Position numbers and translations under genes: made by a program. The notes below the pieces were generated by a model. That model was not told where the DNA came from, did not search any database, and saw only the letters and a program-made list of their open reading frames with translations. This document shows, piece after piece, positions 1-6,205 of a stretch of 16,178 nt of DNA. Within the stretch, counting starts at the first letter, position 1; the number at the start of each line of letters is the position of its first letter. This DNA is from Dehalococcoidales bacterium. GTDB taxonomy: Bacteria > Chloroflexota > Dehalococcoidia > Dehalococcoidales > UBA2162. The DNA lies in the NCBI GenBank assembly GCA_020354275.1, contig CP070645.1:586613-602790 (forward strand). Reading direction: 5' to 3'.

Positions 1-105
1 ATTGGTGCCAAGATGCGGGAGCTGCTGGGCCCGTCAATTTCACCACCGCTATGGGATGGAGTATTAAATCACAATTATTCCAACCGGGGGAATGCGAAAC
101 CGTGA
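1..105 (+). CDS. trpC: Indole-3-glycerol-phosphate synthase, C-terminal fragment
   Basis: An open frame enters from the left edge and ends at TGA 103-105. It starts IGAKMRELLG, which resembles the last helix of indole-3-glycerol-phosphate synthase, where an 'IGAKxRELLG'-like tail follows the final phosphate-binding strand. About 24 residues follow this helix, so the tail is longer than in most family members. The stop overlaps the GTG start of trpF in a GTGA junction, which suggests translational coupling. The enzyme closes the indole ring of indole-3-glycerol phosphate from CdRP in the cytoplasm. Only about 34 residues are visible, so the assignment rests on the tail match plus the position just before trpF. 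The main alternative, the end of trpD, fits the tail less well. Confidence 0.75.
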   Translation: MGAKMRELLGPSISPPLWDGVLNHNYSNRGNAKP

Positions 106-767
106 CCAGGGTAAAGATCTGCGGGCTTTTAGAGGTTGAGCATGCCGTATTGGCCGCCGAGTATGGCGCCGATTTACTGGGGATGGTCTTCGCTCCAAGC
201 CGGCGCCAAGTTTCGCCAGGAAAGGCATTACAGATAGTAAAGGCAGTCCAAGAATTAAAAGGCTGTCCGGAACTGGTTGGTGTTTTCGTTAATCTTGAAG
301 CAGAGGAAGTCAACCGCATTGCCGATTTGTGCCAGCTGGACCGGGTACAGCTCAGCGGTGATGAGAGCTGGCAGTACTGCCGGAATATTGAAAGACCGTT
401 TATCAAGGTCATCCATATAACAGCAGAGGCTGAAGCTGACAAGTTATTAGCCGATATTGAGATGGGCTATCGTTTATTTAAGGAAAGTGATTTTATCTGC
501 TTGCTTGATACCGGGGTTGTAAATGCCTATGGCGGTACGGGGCAGGCTTTTGACTGGCGATTAGCCAGCGAGGTAGCCGCCCGGTTCCCGGTTATAGTTG
601 CCGGGGGCCTTACCCCGGATAACGTTGGTCAGCTGGTCAGCGAGGTACAGCCATGGGGGGTTGATGTCTCCTCGGGCGTCGAGAGCGAGGGGCGAAAGGA
701 CCATGGAAAAATTATAGATTTTATCAATAGGGCAAAGGAAGCGGAGGTGGAAAAGAATGAAAAATAG
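102..767 (+). CDS. trpF: Phosphoribosylanthranilate isomerase
   Basis: This enzyme converts N-(5-phosphoribosyl)anthranilate to CdRP, the third step of the tryptophan branch. The product is 221 residues, close to the usual size. It begins with the family signature around VKICGL, where C7 is the expected general base. The expected general acid is D136 in LLDTG, followed by the GGTGQAFDW phosphate loop and the VAGGLTPDNV loop. The frame is open from an ATG at 51, but I chose GTG 102. It gives the canonical N-terminus and forms a GTGA overlap with the upstream trpC stop, with a G-rich stretch at 86-92 upstream. The last residues are charged and extend past the barrel. The 3' end overlaps trpS by 11 bases. 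Confidence 0.95.
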   Translation: MTRVKICGLLEVEHAVLAAEYGADLLGMVFAPSRRQVSPGKALQIVKAVQELKGCPELVGVFVNLEAEEVNRIADLCQLDRVQLSGDESWQYCRNIERPFIKVIHITAEAEADKLLADIEMGYRLFKESDFICLLDTGVVNAYGGTGQAFDWRLASEVAARFPVIVAGGLTPDNVGQLVSEVQPWGVDVSSGVESEGRKDHGKIIDFINRAKEAEVEKNEK

Positions 768-1770
768 GGTTCTGACTGGTGACCGCCCGACAGGCCCCAT
801 GCACCTTGGCCATTATGTCGGTTCTTTGGAGAATCGGGTGAAGCTTCAGAGAGAATATGACTGCTTTTTTATCATTGCCGATTATCAGTTTTTGACTGAC
901 CATCTGAAAGAAACGGAACGGACCGAGTACTATATTAACCAGGTGCTTCTAGATTGGCTCTCAGTCGGTCTAAGCCCTGAGAAAAGCACATTCTTTATAC
1001 AGTCGATGATTCCGGAAATTGCTGAACTGACAATGTATTTTTCAATGCTGGTAACCGTGGCCAGACTACAGCGGAACCCCACGGTGAAAGAAGAGTTTAA
1101 GTCGACCGGGTTGAGAGCGATGAGTTACGGATTTCTCGGCTATCCCGTTTCTCAGGCTGCAGATATTCTGATTGTCAGGCCTAATATGGTTCCAGTGGGC
1201 GATGATAATCTACCCCATGTTGAACAGACTAGGGAGATTGCCCGGGCTTTTAATGGAACCTTTGGTGAGGTATTCCCTGTGCCTGAAGCCATCATTGGTA
1301 GGGTTGCCAGATTGCCCGGGCTTGATGGACGTAAGATGGGTACCAGCACAGGTAATGCGATATTTTTAAACGATGCCCCAGAGGAAGTAAAACAAAAGGT
1401 AAACATGGCCGTTACTGACCCGGGCCGGATCAGGAATACTGATAAAGGGCACCCGGATATTTGTAATGTTTATAAATATCACCTGGCTTTCAACAAGGCA
1501 GAAGCCTCTAATATAGAACGGAGTTGCCGGCATGGCAGGATAGGTTGCGTGGCCTGCAAGGAAAAAATTACCCAGAGAGTCAACGCTTTTCTTGAACCAA
1601 TCCGGGAAAAACGGGCATTCTTTGAAGCCAGACCTTCAATTATCAGAGAGGCTATAAAGGAGGGTAACGTAAGAGCTCGTAAGGAAAGTAGGGAGACAAT
1701 TAACCTCGTCCGTAAAGCGATGAACTTCGATTATGAAAATTTGTTAAAAGGAGAGAAAATTGCTGCCTGA
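757..1770 (+). CDS. trpS: Tryptophanyl-tRNA synthetase, iron-sulfur (Thermotoga-like) type
   Basis: This class Ic synthetase activates tryptophan and charges tRNA-Trp. The 337-residue length is typical. The HIGH-type motif is PTGPMHLGH (residues 11-19), and VGDDNLPH lies in the middle of the catalytic domain. The KMSKS loop reads KMGTS (193-197), so the usual second lysine is a threonine. Four cysteines, C236, C257, C264 and C267, form C-x20-C-x6-C-x2-C. This closely resembles the C-x22-C-x6-C-x2-C motif that binds a [4Fe-4S] cluster in Thermotoga maritima TrpRS near the anticodon-binding region. A strong Shine-Dalgarno (GGAGGTGG, 743-750) sits six bases before the ATG. The gene lies between trpF and trpB with overlaps on both sides, so supply and use of tryptophan are co-expressed. 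The family is certain; cluster binding is inferred. Confidence 0.95.
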   Translation: MKNRVLTGDRPTGPMHLGHYVGSLENRVKLQREYDCFFIIADYQFLTDHLKETERTEYYINQVLLDWLSVGLSPEKSTFFIQSMIPEIAELTMYFSMLVTVARLQRNPTVKEEFKSTGLRAMSYGFLGYPVSQAADILIVRPNMVPVGDDNLPHVEQTREIARAFNGTFGEVFPVPEAIIGRVARLPGLDGRKMGTSTGNAIFLNDAPEEVKQKVNMAVTDPGRIRNTDKGHPDICNVYKYHLAFNKAEASNIERSCRHGRIGCVACKEKITQRVNAFLEPIREKRAFFEARPSIIREAIKEGNVRARKESRETINLVRKAMNFDYENLLKGEKIAA

Positions 1771-2947
1771 TAGCAGGGGTTATTTTGGTGAATACGGGGG
1801 GAGGTTTGTCCCCGAGACGTTAGTGCCGGTGCTGGATGAACTGACAGATGCCTATCAAAAGGCCAGGGCTGATGATGCCTTCTGGGCTGAGTATGAATCA
1901 CTGTCCCGTGACTATTCGGGCAGGCCGACTCCTCTCTATCTGGCGGAAAAATTTAGCCAGCACTGCGGCGGGGCGCGGGTTTTCCTCAAGCGTGAAGACC
2001 TGGCCCATACCGGTGCCCACAAGATAAACAACGCCCTGGGGCAGGGCTTACTCGCACGCAGAATGGGTAAACAGAGGATTATCGCCGAGACGGGGGCGGG
2101 GCAGCACGGGGTGGCCACGGCAGCGGTATGTGCCATGCTGGGGCTGAAGTGCATTGTTTACATGGGTGAGGAGGATATAAGGCGGCAGTCTCTTAATGTC
2201 TTCCGCATGAAGCTGATGGGCGCCGAGGTAAGACCGGTTTCCGGGGGCAGCCGTACTCTGAAGGATGCTATAAATGAGGCTATCAGGGACTGGGTGACCA
2301 ATGCTGGGGACACGTACTACCTGCTCGGTTCGGTGGTCGGGCCCTATCCCTATCCCCTGATGGTTCGTGACTTCCAGTCGGTAATCGGCCGTGAGGCCAG
2401 GCAACAGGTACTGTCTCAGTCTGGCCGCCTGCCTGATTATATTGTTGCCTGTGTTGGCGGTGGCAGCAATGCCATCGGCATTTTCTATCCTTTTCTGGAA
2501 GATGAGAGTGTCAGACTTATCGGGGTAGAGGCAGCCGGTCGGGGTGTTGGCACCGGCAAGCATGCCGCTTCACTGGTAGAGGGAAAGGTCGGCGTGCTCC
2601 ACGGGACGAAGTCCTATGTCCTTCAGGACGGTCACGGGCAGATCATGGAGACGCACAGTATCTCCGCCGGGCTGGACTATCCCGGCGTGGGGCCCGAGCA
2701 TAGTTACCTCAAGGATACCGGCCGGGCGAGTTACGTCGCCGTGAATGATGAGGAAGCGCTGGAGGGTTTTAAGTTGCTCTGCCAGACGGAAGGTATCACC
2801 CCGGCACTGGAGCCGGCCCATGCTTTATATCATACCGCTGAACTTGCCCGTAGTCTGGGCGGGGAGAAGACTATCGTGGTCAACCTTTCCGGTCGCGGCG
2901 ACAAAGACATGCACATCGTCATGGAAGCGCTGGGGGTTGAGCCGTGA
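1760..2947 (+). CDS. trpB: Tryptophan synthase beta chain
   Basis: This subunit condenses indole with L-serine to make tryptophan, using PLP. The 395 residues match TrpB1-type proteins. K88 in HTGAHKINN is the PLP Schiff-base lysine. E110 in AETGAGQHG is the catalytic glutamate. GGGSNA binds the cofactor phosphate, and a GRGDKDM segment closes the protein. The N-terminus (GYFGEYGGRFVPETL) is canonical. The start is a TTG at 1760 that lies inside the end of trpS, with AAGGAG at 1748-1753 six bases upstream; no ATG fits. The gene overlaps trpA by four bases (GTGA), the usual arrangement for two subunits that form an alpha2beta2 channel complex. Confidence 0.97.
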   Translation: MLPDSRGYFGEYGGRFVPETLVPVLDELTDAYQKARADDAFWAEYESLSRDYSGRPTPLYLAEKFSQHCGGARVFLKREDLAHTGAHKINNALGQGLLARRMGKQRIIAETGAGQHGVATAAVCAMLGLKCIVYMGEEDIRRQSLNVFRMKLMGAEVRPVSGGSRTLKDAINEAIRDWVTNAGDTYYLLGSVVGPYPYPLMVRDFQSVIGREARQQVLSQSGRLPDYIVACVGGGSNAIGIFYPFLEDESVRLIGVEAAGRGVGTGKHAASLVEGKVGVLHGTKSYVLQDGHGQIMETHSISAGLDYPGVGPEHSYLKDTGRASYVAVNDEEALEGFKLLCQTEGITPALEPAHALYHTAELARSLGGEKTIVVNLSGRGDKDMHIVMEALGVEP

Positions 2948-3735
2948 GCCGTATCGATAAAGCCTTTGAACCGCCGGGGCACCGGGCGCTGGTTGCCTAT
3001 GTCACCGTTGGTTATCCCGACATTCAGGCCACCCTGGATGTTGTCCCTCTCCTGGCCAGCTGTGGCTGCGATGTGGTGGAGCTGGGCATTCCGTTTTCTG
3101 ACCCCCTGGCCGATGGCGTTACCATCCAGAAGGCGAGTTTTCACGCCCTGCAGAACGGGGTTACCCCGGGCGTCTGCCTCGAAGTAGCCGGTCAGTTAAG
3201 GCAACATCTGGACATACCGCTGGTTTTCATGACCTATTTCAACCCGGTCTTCAGCTACGGTCTTGACCAGTTCGCCGCTGATTGTGCCGGCTGCGGTGTT
3301 GACGGCTTGATTATCCCTGACCTCCCTCCGGAGGAAGGATCCGATCTGGAAGAAATTACCCGCCGGCAAGGTCTAGACCTTATCTATCTCCTTTCTCCGA
3401 ACAGCACAGAGGAGCGTATCACCCTGGTTACGGAAAGGTCCCGTGGTTTTATCTACCTGGTTTCGGTCACCGGCGTTACCGGTGCCAGGGACCATTTACC
3501 ACCGGACCTGAAGGCATTTGTTGGCAGCGTAAGGCAGAAAGCCAGCCAGCCGCTCTGTGTCGGCTTCGGTATATCCACTCCGGAGCAGGCAAAACAGGTG
3601 GCCGGTATCGCGGATGGTGTCATCGTCGGCAGCCGCCTCATCCAGCTTATGGAGGCTGGGGACGACTTCAGGCCGCAGGTCAGTGGTTTCGTCAAAGGGT
3701 TGAGAAAAGCCCTTGATGAAGCTTCATCTGCTTAG
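2944..3735 (+). CDS. trpA: Tryptophan synthase alpha chain
   Basis: This subunit cleaves indole-3-glycerol phosphate to indole and glyceraldehyde 3-phosphate and hands indole to TrpB. The product is 263 residues, a TIM barrel of normal size. E46 (VVELGIPFSDP) and D57 (ADG) correspond to the two catalytic acids, E49 and D60 of the E. coli enzyme. VTGVTGAR is the mobile loop, and FGIST and VIVGSRL are phosphate-site strands. The GTG start overlaps the trpB stop as GTGA. No further trp gene follows, so this is the operon end, but I see no convincing intrinsic terminator in the next 100 bases. Confidence 0.97.
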   Translation: MSRIDKAFEPPGHRALVAYVTVGYPDIQATLDVVPLLASCGCDVVELGIPFSDPLADGVTIQKASFHALQNGVTPGVCLEVAGQLRQHLDIPLVFMTYFNPVFSYGLDQFAADCAGCGVDGLIIPDLPPEEGSDLEEITRRQGLDLIYLLSPNSTEERITLVTERSRGFIYLVSVTGVTGARDHLPPDLKAFVGSVRQKASQPLCVGFGISTPEQAKQVAGIADGVIVGSRLIQLMEAGDDFRPQVSGFVKGLRKALDEASSA

Positions 3736-3809
3736 ACTGCTACAATATTGGTTTATCTCCACAGGTTCCCTTACGCTGGAAATATTAATGGAATTTCAAC
3801 ACCGTTTTT

Positions 3810-3838
3810 ATGACTGCTATATCTCGGTCGCCTAAAAT
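3810..3838 (+). promoter_or_regulatory. Candidate sigma70 promoter for the small Cys-rich gene
   Basis: ATGACT (3810-3815) and TAAAAT (3833-3838) are separated by exactly 17 bases. The predicted start of transcription near 3845 lies before a good Shine-Dalgarno (AAAGGAG, 3861-3867) and the ATG at 3876. The -35 box is only a four-of-six match, so this is a moderate candidate. Confidence 0.4.
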
Positions 3839-3875
3839 AGAGTATGAAGGAAGAAAAGGAAAAGGAGTTTCTAAG

Positions 3876-4196
3876 ATGACGGAGCAAAGCAAGCAGGACG
3901 TACTGATGATGGCGATATTTGTGGTGACCAGGGACGACGTTCTCACCTGTGCCCGGGAGCTGGATGTGCCTAAGGAAGAGGTAACCGAGGATGTGATTGA
4001 ACTGGTCGGGGAGGAAATCAGCCAGGACATGAGTGACTGGCGCTGGGTATTCAACGGCATGGTCAAGGATATTCTCAGTAGACATGTTAAAGAGAACACC
4101 GAGAAGGTTGATAGCTGTCCACTGGGCCTGGTCTGCTCTCCTGCCTGTGCCTGGCTAAAGATCGGCCACTGCGTATTACCTGAAGGTGTCAGATAG
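3876..4196 (+). CDS. Small Cys-rich protein of unknown function
   Basis: The product is 106 residues and I do not recognise the family. The frame is open from an ATG at 3810, but I chose ATG 3876 because AAAGGAG (3861-3867) precedes it by eight bases and because a candidate promoter covers 3810-3838. The first 75 residues are acidic and probably helical, with one cysteine (C25). The C-terminal part has C81-x5-C87-x3-C91-x7-C99 around PLGLV and AWLKIGH, which could bind a metal or an iron-sulfur cluster or form disulfides. There is no signal peptide and no membrane segment. It lies 140 bases after trpA on the same strand and seems to be its own transcription unit. The acidic region and the Cys cluster suggest a small regulatory or redox protein, but this is only a guess. 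Confidence 0.75.
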   Translation: MTEQSKQDVLMMAIFVVTRDDVLTCARELDVPKEEVTEDVIELVGEEISQDMSDWRWVFNGMVKDILSRHVKENTEKVDSCPLGLVCSPACAWLKIGHCVLPEGVR

Positions 4197-4258
4197 ACCG
4201 GCATAAACCCGCAACGCGTCATGATAGGCATTTGACATAACTAAACAAACAGCCCCGT

Positions 4259-4288
4259 TTGACTTTCAGTCAATGCCCTCTATATACT
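4259..4288 (+). promoter_or_regulatory. Sigma70-type promoter upstream of first DinB-like gene
   Basis: TTGACT (4259-4264) and TATACT (4283-4288) are 18 bases apart; TATATA at 4281 would give 16. A second possible promoter, TTGACA (4301-4306) with CCTAAT (4325-4330), lies just downstream. Both precede the ATG at 4373. The open frame that begins at 4259 is therefore unlikely to be translated from there. Confidence 0.5.
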
Positions 4289-4362
4289 GCGGCTATCCAT
4301 TTGACAGGTCAATATTCCCCGAGACCTAATTCTGGCCGGATCGTCTTGGGGGAACTGACCGG

Positions 4363-4857
4363 GGAGGGTGAAATGCATTTACTGGTACAGATGTACGACC
4401 TGGCCCGGAAGGAGTTTGAGAGAAACCTCAACGGCCTGACCGATGCAGACGCCCGTAAGCGACTTGAACCGATGAACTGCATCAGCTGGATAATCGCCCA
4501 TGTGGCATGGCAGCAGCATACCTGCTTTGTAGACTGGCCTCAGGGTAAAAGGAGTGACCCCCGCTACGTACCTTATGCACCTGGCAGCCCGACCTCGCAG
4601 CCGCCCCTTGATGAGGTTATGGCATTATGGCGGGATGCCTGCAACGAGGCCGATGTCTGGCTGCAATCCGCCACCAGCGATAGTCTGCAATTGAAAACTC
4701 AGCCGACTTCACCGGAAGGGGAGAACGGGGGTACTCTATTAGTCCGCTGTATCTTTCACACCTGGTGCCACCTGGGTGAAATCAGCTCGATCCGTCAGAT
4801 ACTCGGTCACCACCCGCCGGAGTTCGTCAACATGTACCGCTGGTCTTATGACGGCAT
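4363..4857 (+). repeat. Tandem duplication, copy 1
   Basis: This segment, from the Shine-Dalgarno GGAGGGTG to the last codons of the gene, recurs at 4916-5410 with an offset of 553 bases. Outside one block the two copies differ at roughly 15 of about 430 positions. In the block 4685-4738 (second copy 5238-5291) they differ at about 23 of 54. The segment between the copies (4858-4915) is not repeated, so the duplicated unit carries the ribosome binding site but not the promoter. Confidence 0.9.
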
Positions 4858-4861
4858 GTAG
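4373..4861 (+). CDS. DinB/DUF664-like putative metalloprotein, copy 1
   Basis: This 162-residue protein has the pattern of the DinB / YfiT-like four-helix superfamily. A helix carries IIAHVAWQQH (H43, H49). A later helix carries HTWCHLGEISSIRQILGH (H129, H133, H146), with the 'H-x3-H-x-GE' spacing typical of these metal sites. H43, H129 and H133 are the likely metal ligands. Members include thiol-dependent S-transferases (bacillithiol, mycothiol) and many proteins of unknown role, so no substrate can be named. I chose ATG 4373 rather than the upstream start of the open frame at 4259. The Shine-Dalgarno GGAGGGTG lies just before it, and the paralogue at 4926 starts at the same residue. There is no membrane segment, so the protein is probably cytoplasmic. 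Confidence 0.85.
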   Translation: MHLLVQMYDLARKEFERNLNGLTDADARKRLEPMNCISWIIAHVAWQQHTCFVDWPQGKRSDPRYVPYAPGSPTSQPPLDEVMALWRDACNEADVWLQSATSDSLQLKTQPTSPEGENGGTLLVRCIFHTWCHLGEISSIRQILGHHPPEFVNMYRWSYDGM

Positions 4862-4915
4862 TTTACCTTGTGTCCCTTGGGTACAAATTCGGTATGATTA
4901 ACAGGAGTAAATAAA

Positions 4916-5410
4916 GGAGGGTGAAATGCATTTACTGGTACAGATGTACGACCTGGCCCGGAAGGAGTTTGAGAGGAACCTCAACGGCCTGACCGATGCA
5001 GACGCCCGTAAGCGACTTGAACCGATGAACTGCATCAGCTGGATAATCGCCCATGTGGCCTGGCAGCAGCATACCTGCTTTGTGGACTGGCCTCTGGGTA
5101 AAAAGAGTGACCCCCGCTACGTACCTTATGCACCTGGCAGCCCGGCCTCGCAGCCGCCCCTGGATGAGGTTATGGCATTATGGCGGGATGCCTGCAACGA
5201 GGCCGATATCTGGCTGCAATCCGCCACCAGCGATAGTCTTCTGGCACGGTTTCAACCTGGTTCATCAGAGGGAGAGAGTGGGGGCACTCTTTTAGTCCGC
5301 TGTATCTTTCACACCTGGTGCCACCTTGGGGAAATCAGCTCGATCCGTCAGATACTCGGTCACCACCCGCCGGAGTTCGTCAACATGTATGGCTGGTCTT
5401 ATGATGGGAC
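4916..5410 (+). repeat. Tandem duplication, copy 2
   Basis: This is the second copy of the segment at 4363-4857, in the same orientation. The two genes are both intact and their products are about 92% identical (13 differences in 162 residues). Seven of the 13 differences fall within residues 106-118. Confidence 0.9.
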
Positions 5411-5414
5411 ATGA
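4926..5414 (+). CDS. DinB/DUF664-like putative metalloprotein, copy 2
   Basis: This is a 162-residue paralogue of the preceding gene, starting at an ATG with a very good Shine-Dalgarno (AAAGGAGGG). All putative metal-ligand histidines (H43, H129, H133) are kept. Differences from copy 1 are at residues 57, 60, 74, 95, 106-109, 112, 114, 118, 156 and 162. The cluster at 106-118 lies in the loop before the last metal-binding helix, so the copies may differ in substrate contact rather than in chemistry. Only 64 bases separate the genes. A weak TTGTGT(N19)TATGAT (4868-4898) could be a separate promoter, otherwise they are co-transcribed. The 3' end overlaps the convergent ATPase gene by 16 bases. 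Confidence 0.85.
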   Translation: MHLLVQMYDLARKEFERNLNGLTDADARKRLEPMNCISWIIAHVAWQQHTCFVDWPLGKKSDPRYVPYAPGSPASQPPLDEVMALWRDACNEADIWLQSATSDSLLARFQPGSSEGESGGTLLVRCIFHTWCHLGEISSIRQILGHHPPEFVNMYGWSYDGT

Positions 5415-6205
5415 TTATCCTTATGCTCCCCGGGGATAATGATAATGTGGGGAGCACCGGTAATGGGGTGAGGGTTCACTTTTACCGCTGTCGAAAAGAC
5501 CCGGCTTATTCTGTCTTCGGTCAGCACTTCTTCGGGGGTTCCATCGGCATGAATCTTGCCCTTCTCAAGCAAGACCAGACGGTCGAAGTAGAGCGAGGCC
5601 AGGTTCAGGTCGTGCATGGCAGCGATGATGGTCAACCCCCGTTCCGTATTAAGGCTTCTGACCAGTTCCAGGGTTTCTATCTGGTGACTGATGTCAAGGT
5701 GCACAATCGGCTCGTCGAGGAGCAGTAGTTTGGGCTGCTGGGCCAGGGCCATAGCCAGGATGACCTTCTGCCGCTCGCCACCGCTCAGTTCGTCGAAGCG
5801 GCGCCCGGCGATATCGCTGATACCGGCCAGTTCGATGGCGGTAGTAGCAGCCTGCCGGTCGGCTCCCGTCTCGCCGGAGAAGGCCTTGATGAAGGGGGTG
5901 CGTCCCAGCATCACCACCTCGCTGGCGGTGAAGGCGAACGGGATGTGGAACTGTTGTGGAACTACGGCCACCCGGCTGGCGATGTTTCTGCGGTTGAGCC
6001 GGCTTAAGTTCGAGCCGCCCAGCATAATATCACCATGGCCTGGTTTAAGAATCCCGCTGATTAACTTGATCAGGGTGGTCTTGCCGGAGCCGTTGGGGCC
6101 CAGCAATCCCACCATCTCGCCGGGCTCGACAGAGAGGTTGATGTCATCCAGAACCAGCCCGTCAAAATAAGAAAAATTCAGCTGCCCGATTTTTAAGTCA
6201 ATCAT
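5399..6205 (-). CDS. btuD: Cobalamin-type ABC importer, ATP-binding subunit
   Basis: The 268-residue ATPase belongs to the FecE/BtuD family of siderophore, heme and vitamin B12 importers. It has a Walker A motif GPNGSGKT (36-43), a Q-loop in VVPQQF (84-85), the signature LSGGE (140-144), Walker B LLLLD plus E165, and the switch histidine H198. The ATG overlaps the stop of the permease gene by one base (TGATG), so the two are translationally coupled. The substrate is inferred from the cobalamin riboswitch upstream of the pair; by sequence alone, iron-siderophore or heme would be equally possible. No substrate-binding protein gene is present, so a BtuF-type partner must be encoded elsewhere. 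The 3' end overlaps the convergent DinB-like gene. Confidence 0.9.
   Translation of the reverse strand: MIDLKIGQLNFSYFDGLVLDDINLSVEPGEMVGLLGPNGSGKTTLIKLISGILKPGHGDIMLGGSNLSRLNRRNIASRVAVVPQQFHIPFAFTASEVVMLGRTPFIKAFSGETGADRQAATTAIELAGISDIAGRRFDELSGGERQKVILAMALAQQPKLLLLDEPIVHLDISHQIETLELVRSLNTERGLTIIAAMHDLNLASLYFDRLVLLEKGKIHADGTPEEVLTEDRISRVFSTAVKVNPHPITGAPHIIIIPGEHKDNHVPS

Noticed and set aside
51..101. A longer N-terminus for TrpF from ATG 51
   Set aside because: The extra 17 residues precede a canonical TrpF start, they overlap the end of trpC in another frame, and the GTG at 102 forms a GTGA overlap with the trpC stop.
4259..4271. Shared 13-mer TTGACTTTCAGTC at 4259-4271 (+) and 11302-11290 (-)
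   Set aside because: Both sit at -35 boxes, so part of the match is expected from the consensus; exact 13-mers recur by chance at this scale. It could be a regulator site but is too short to claim.
4259..4372. A 38-residue N-terminal extension of the first DinB-like protein
   Set aside because: It coincides with a promoter, has no ribosome binding site, and the paralogue lacks it; the good ribosome binding site precedes ATG 4373.
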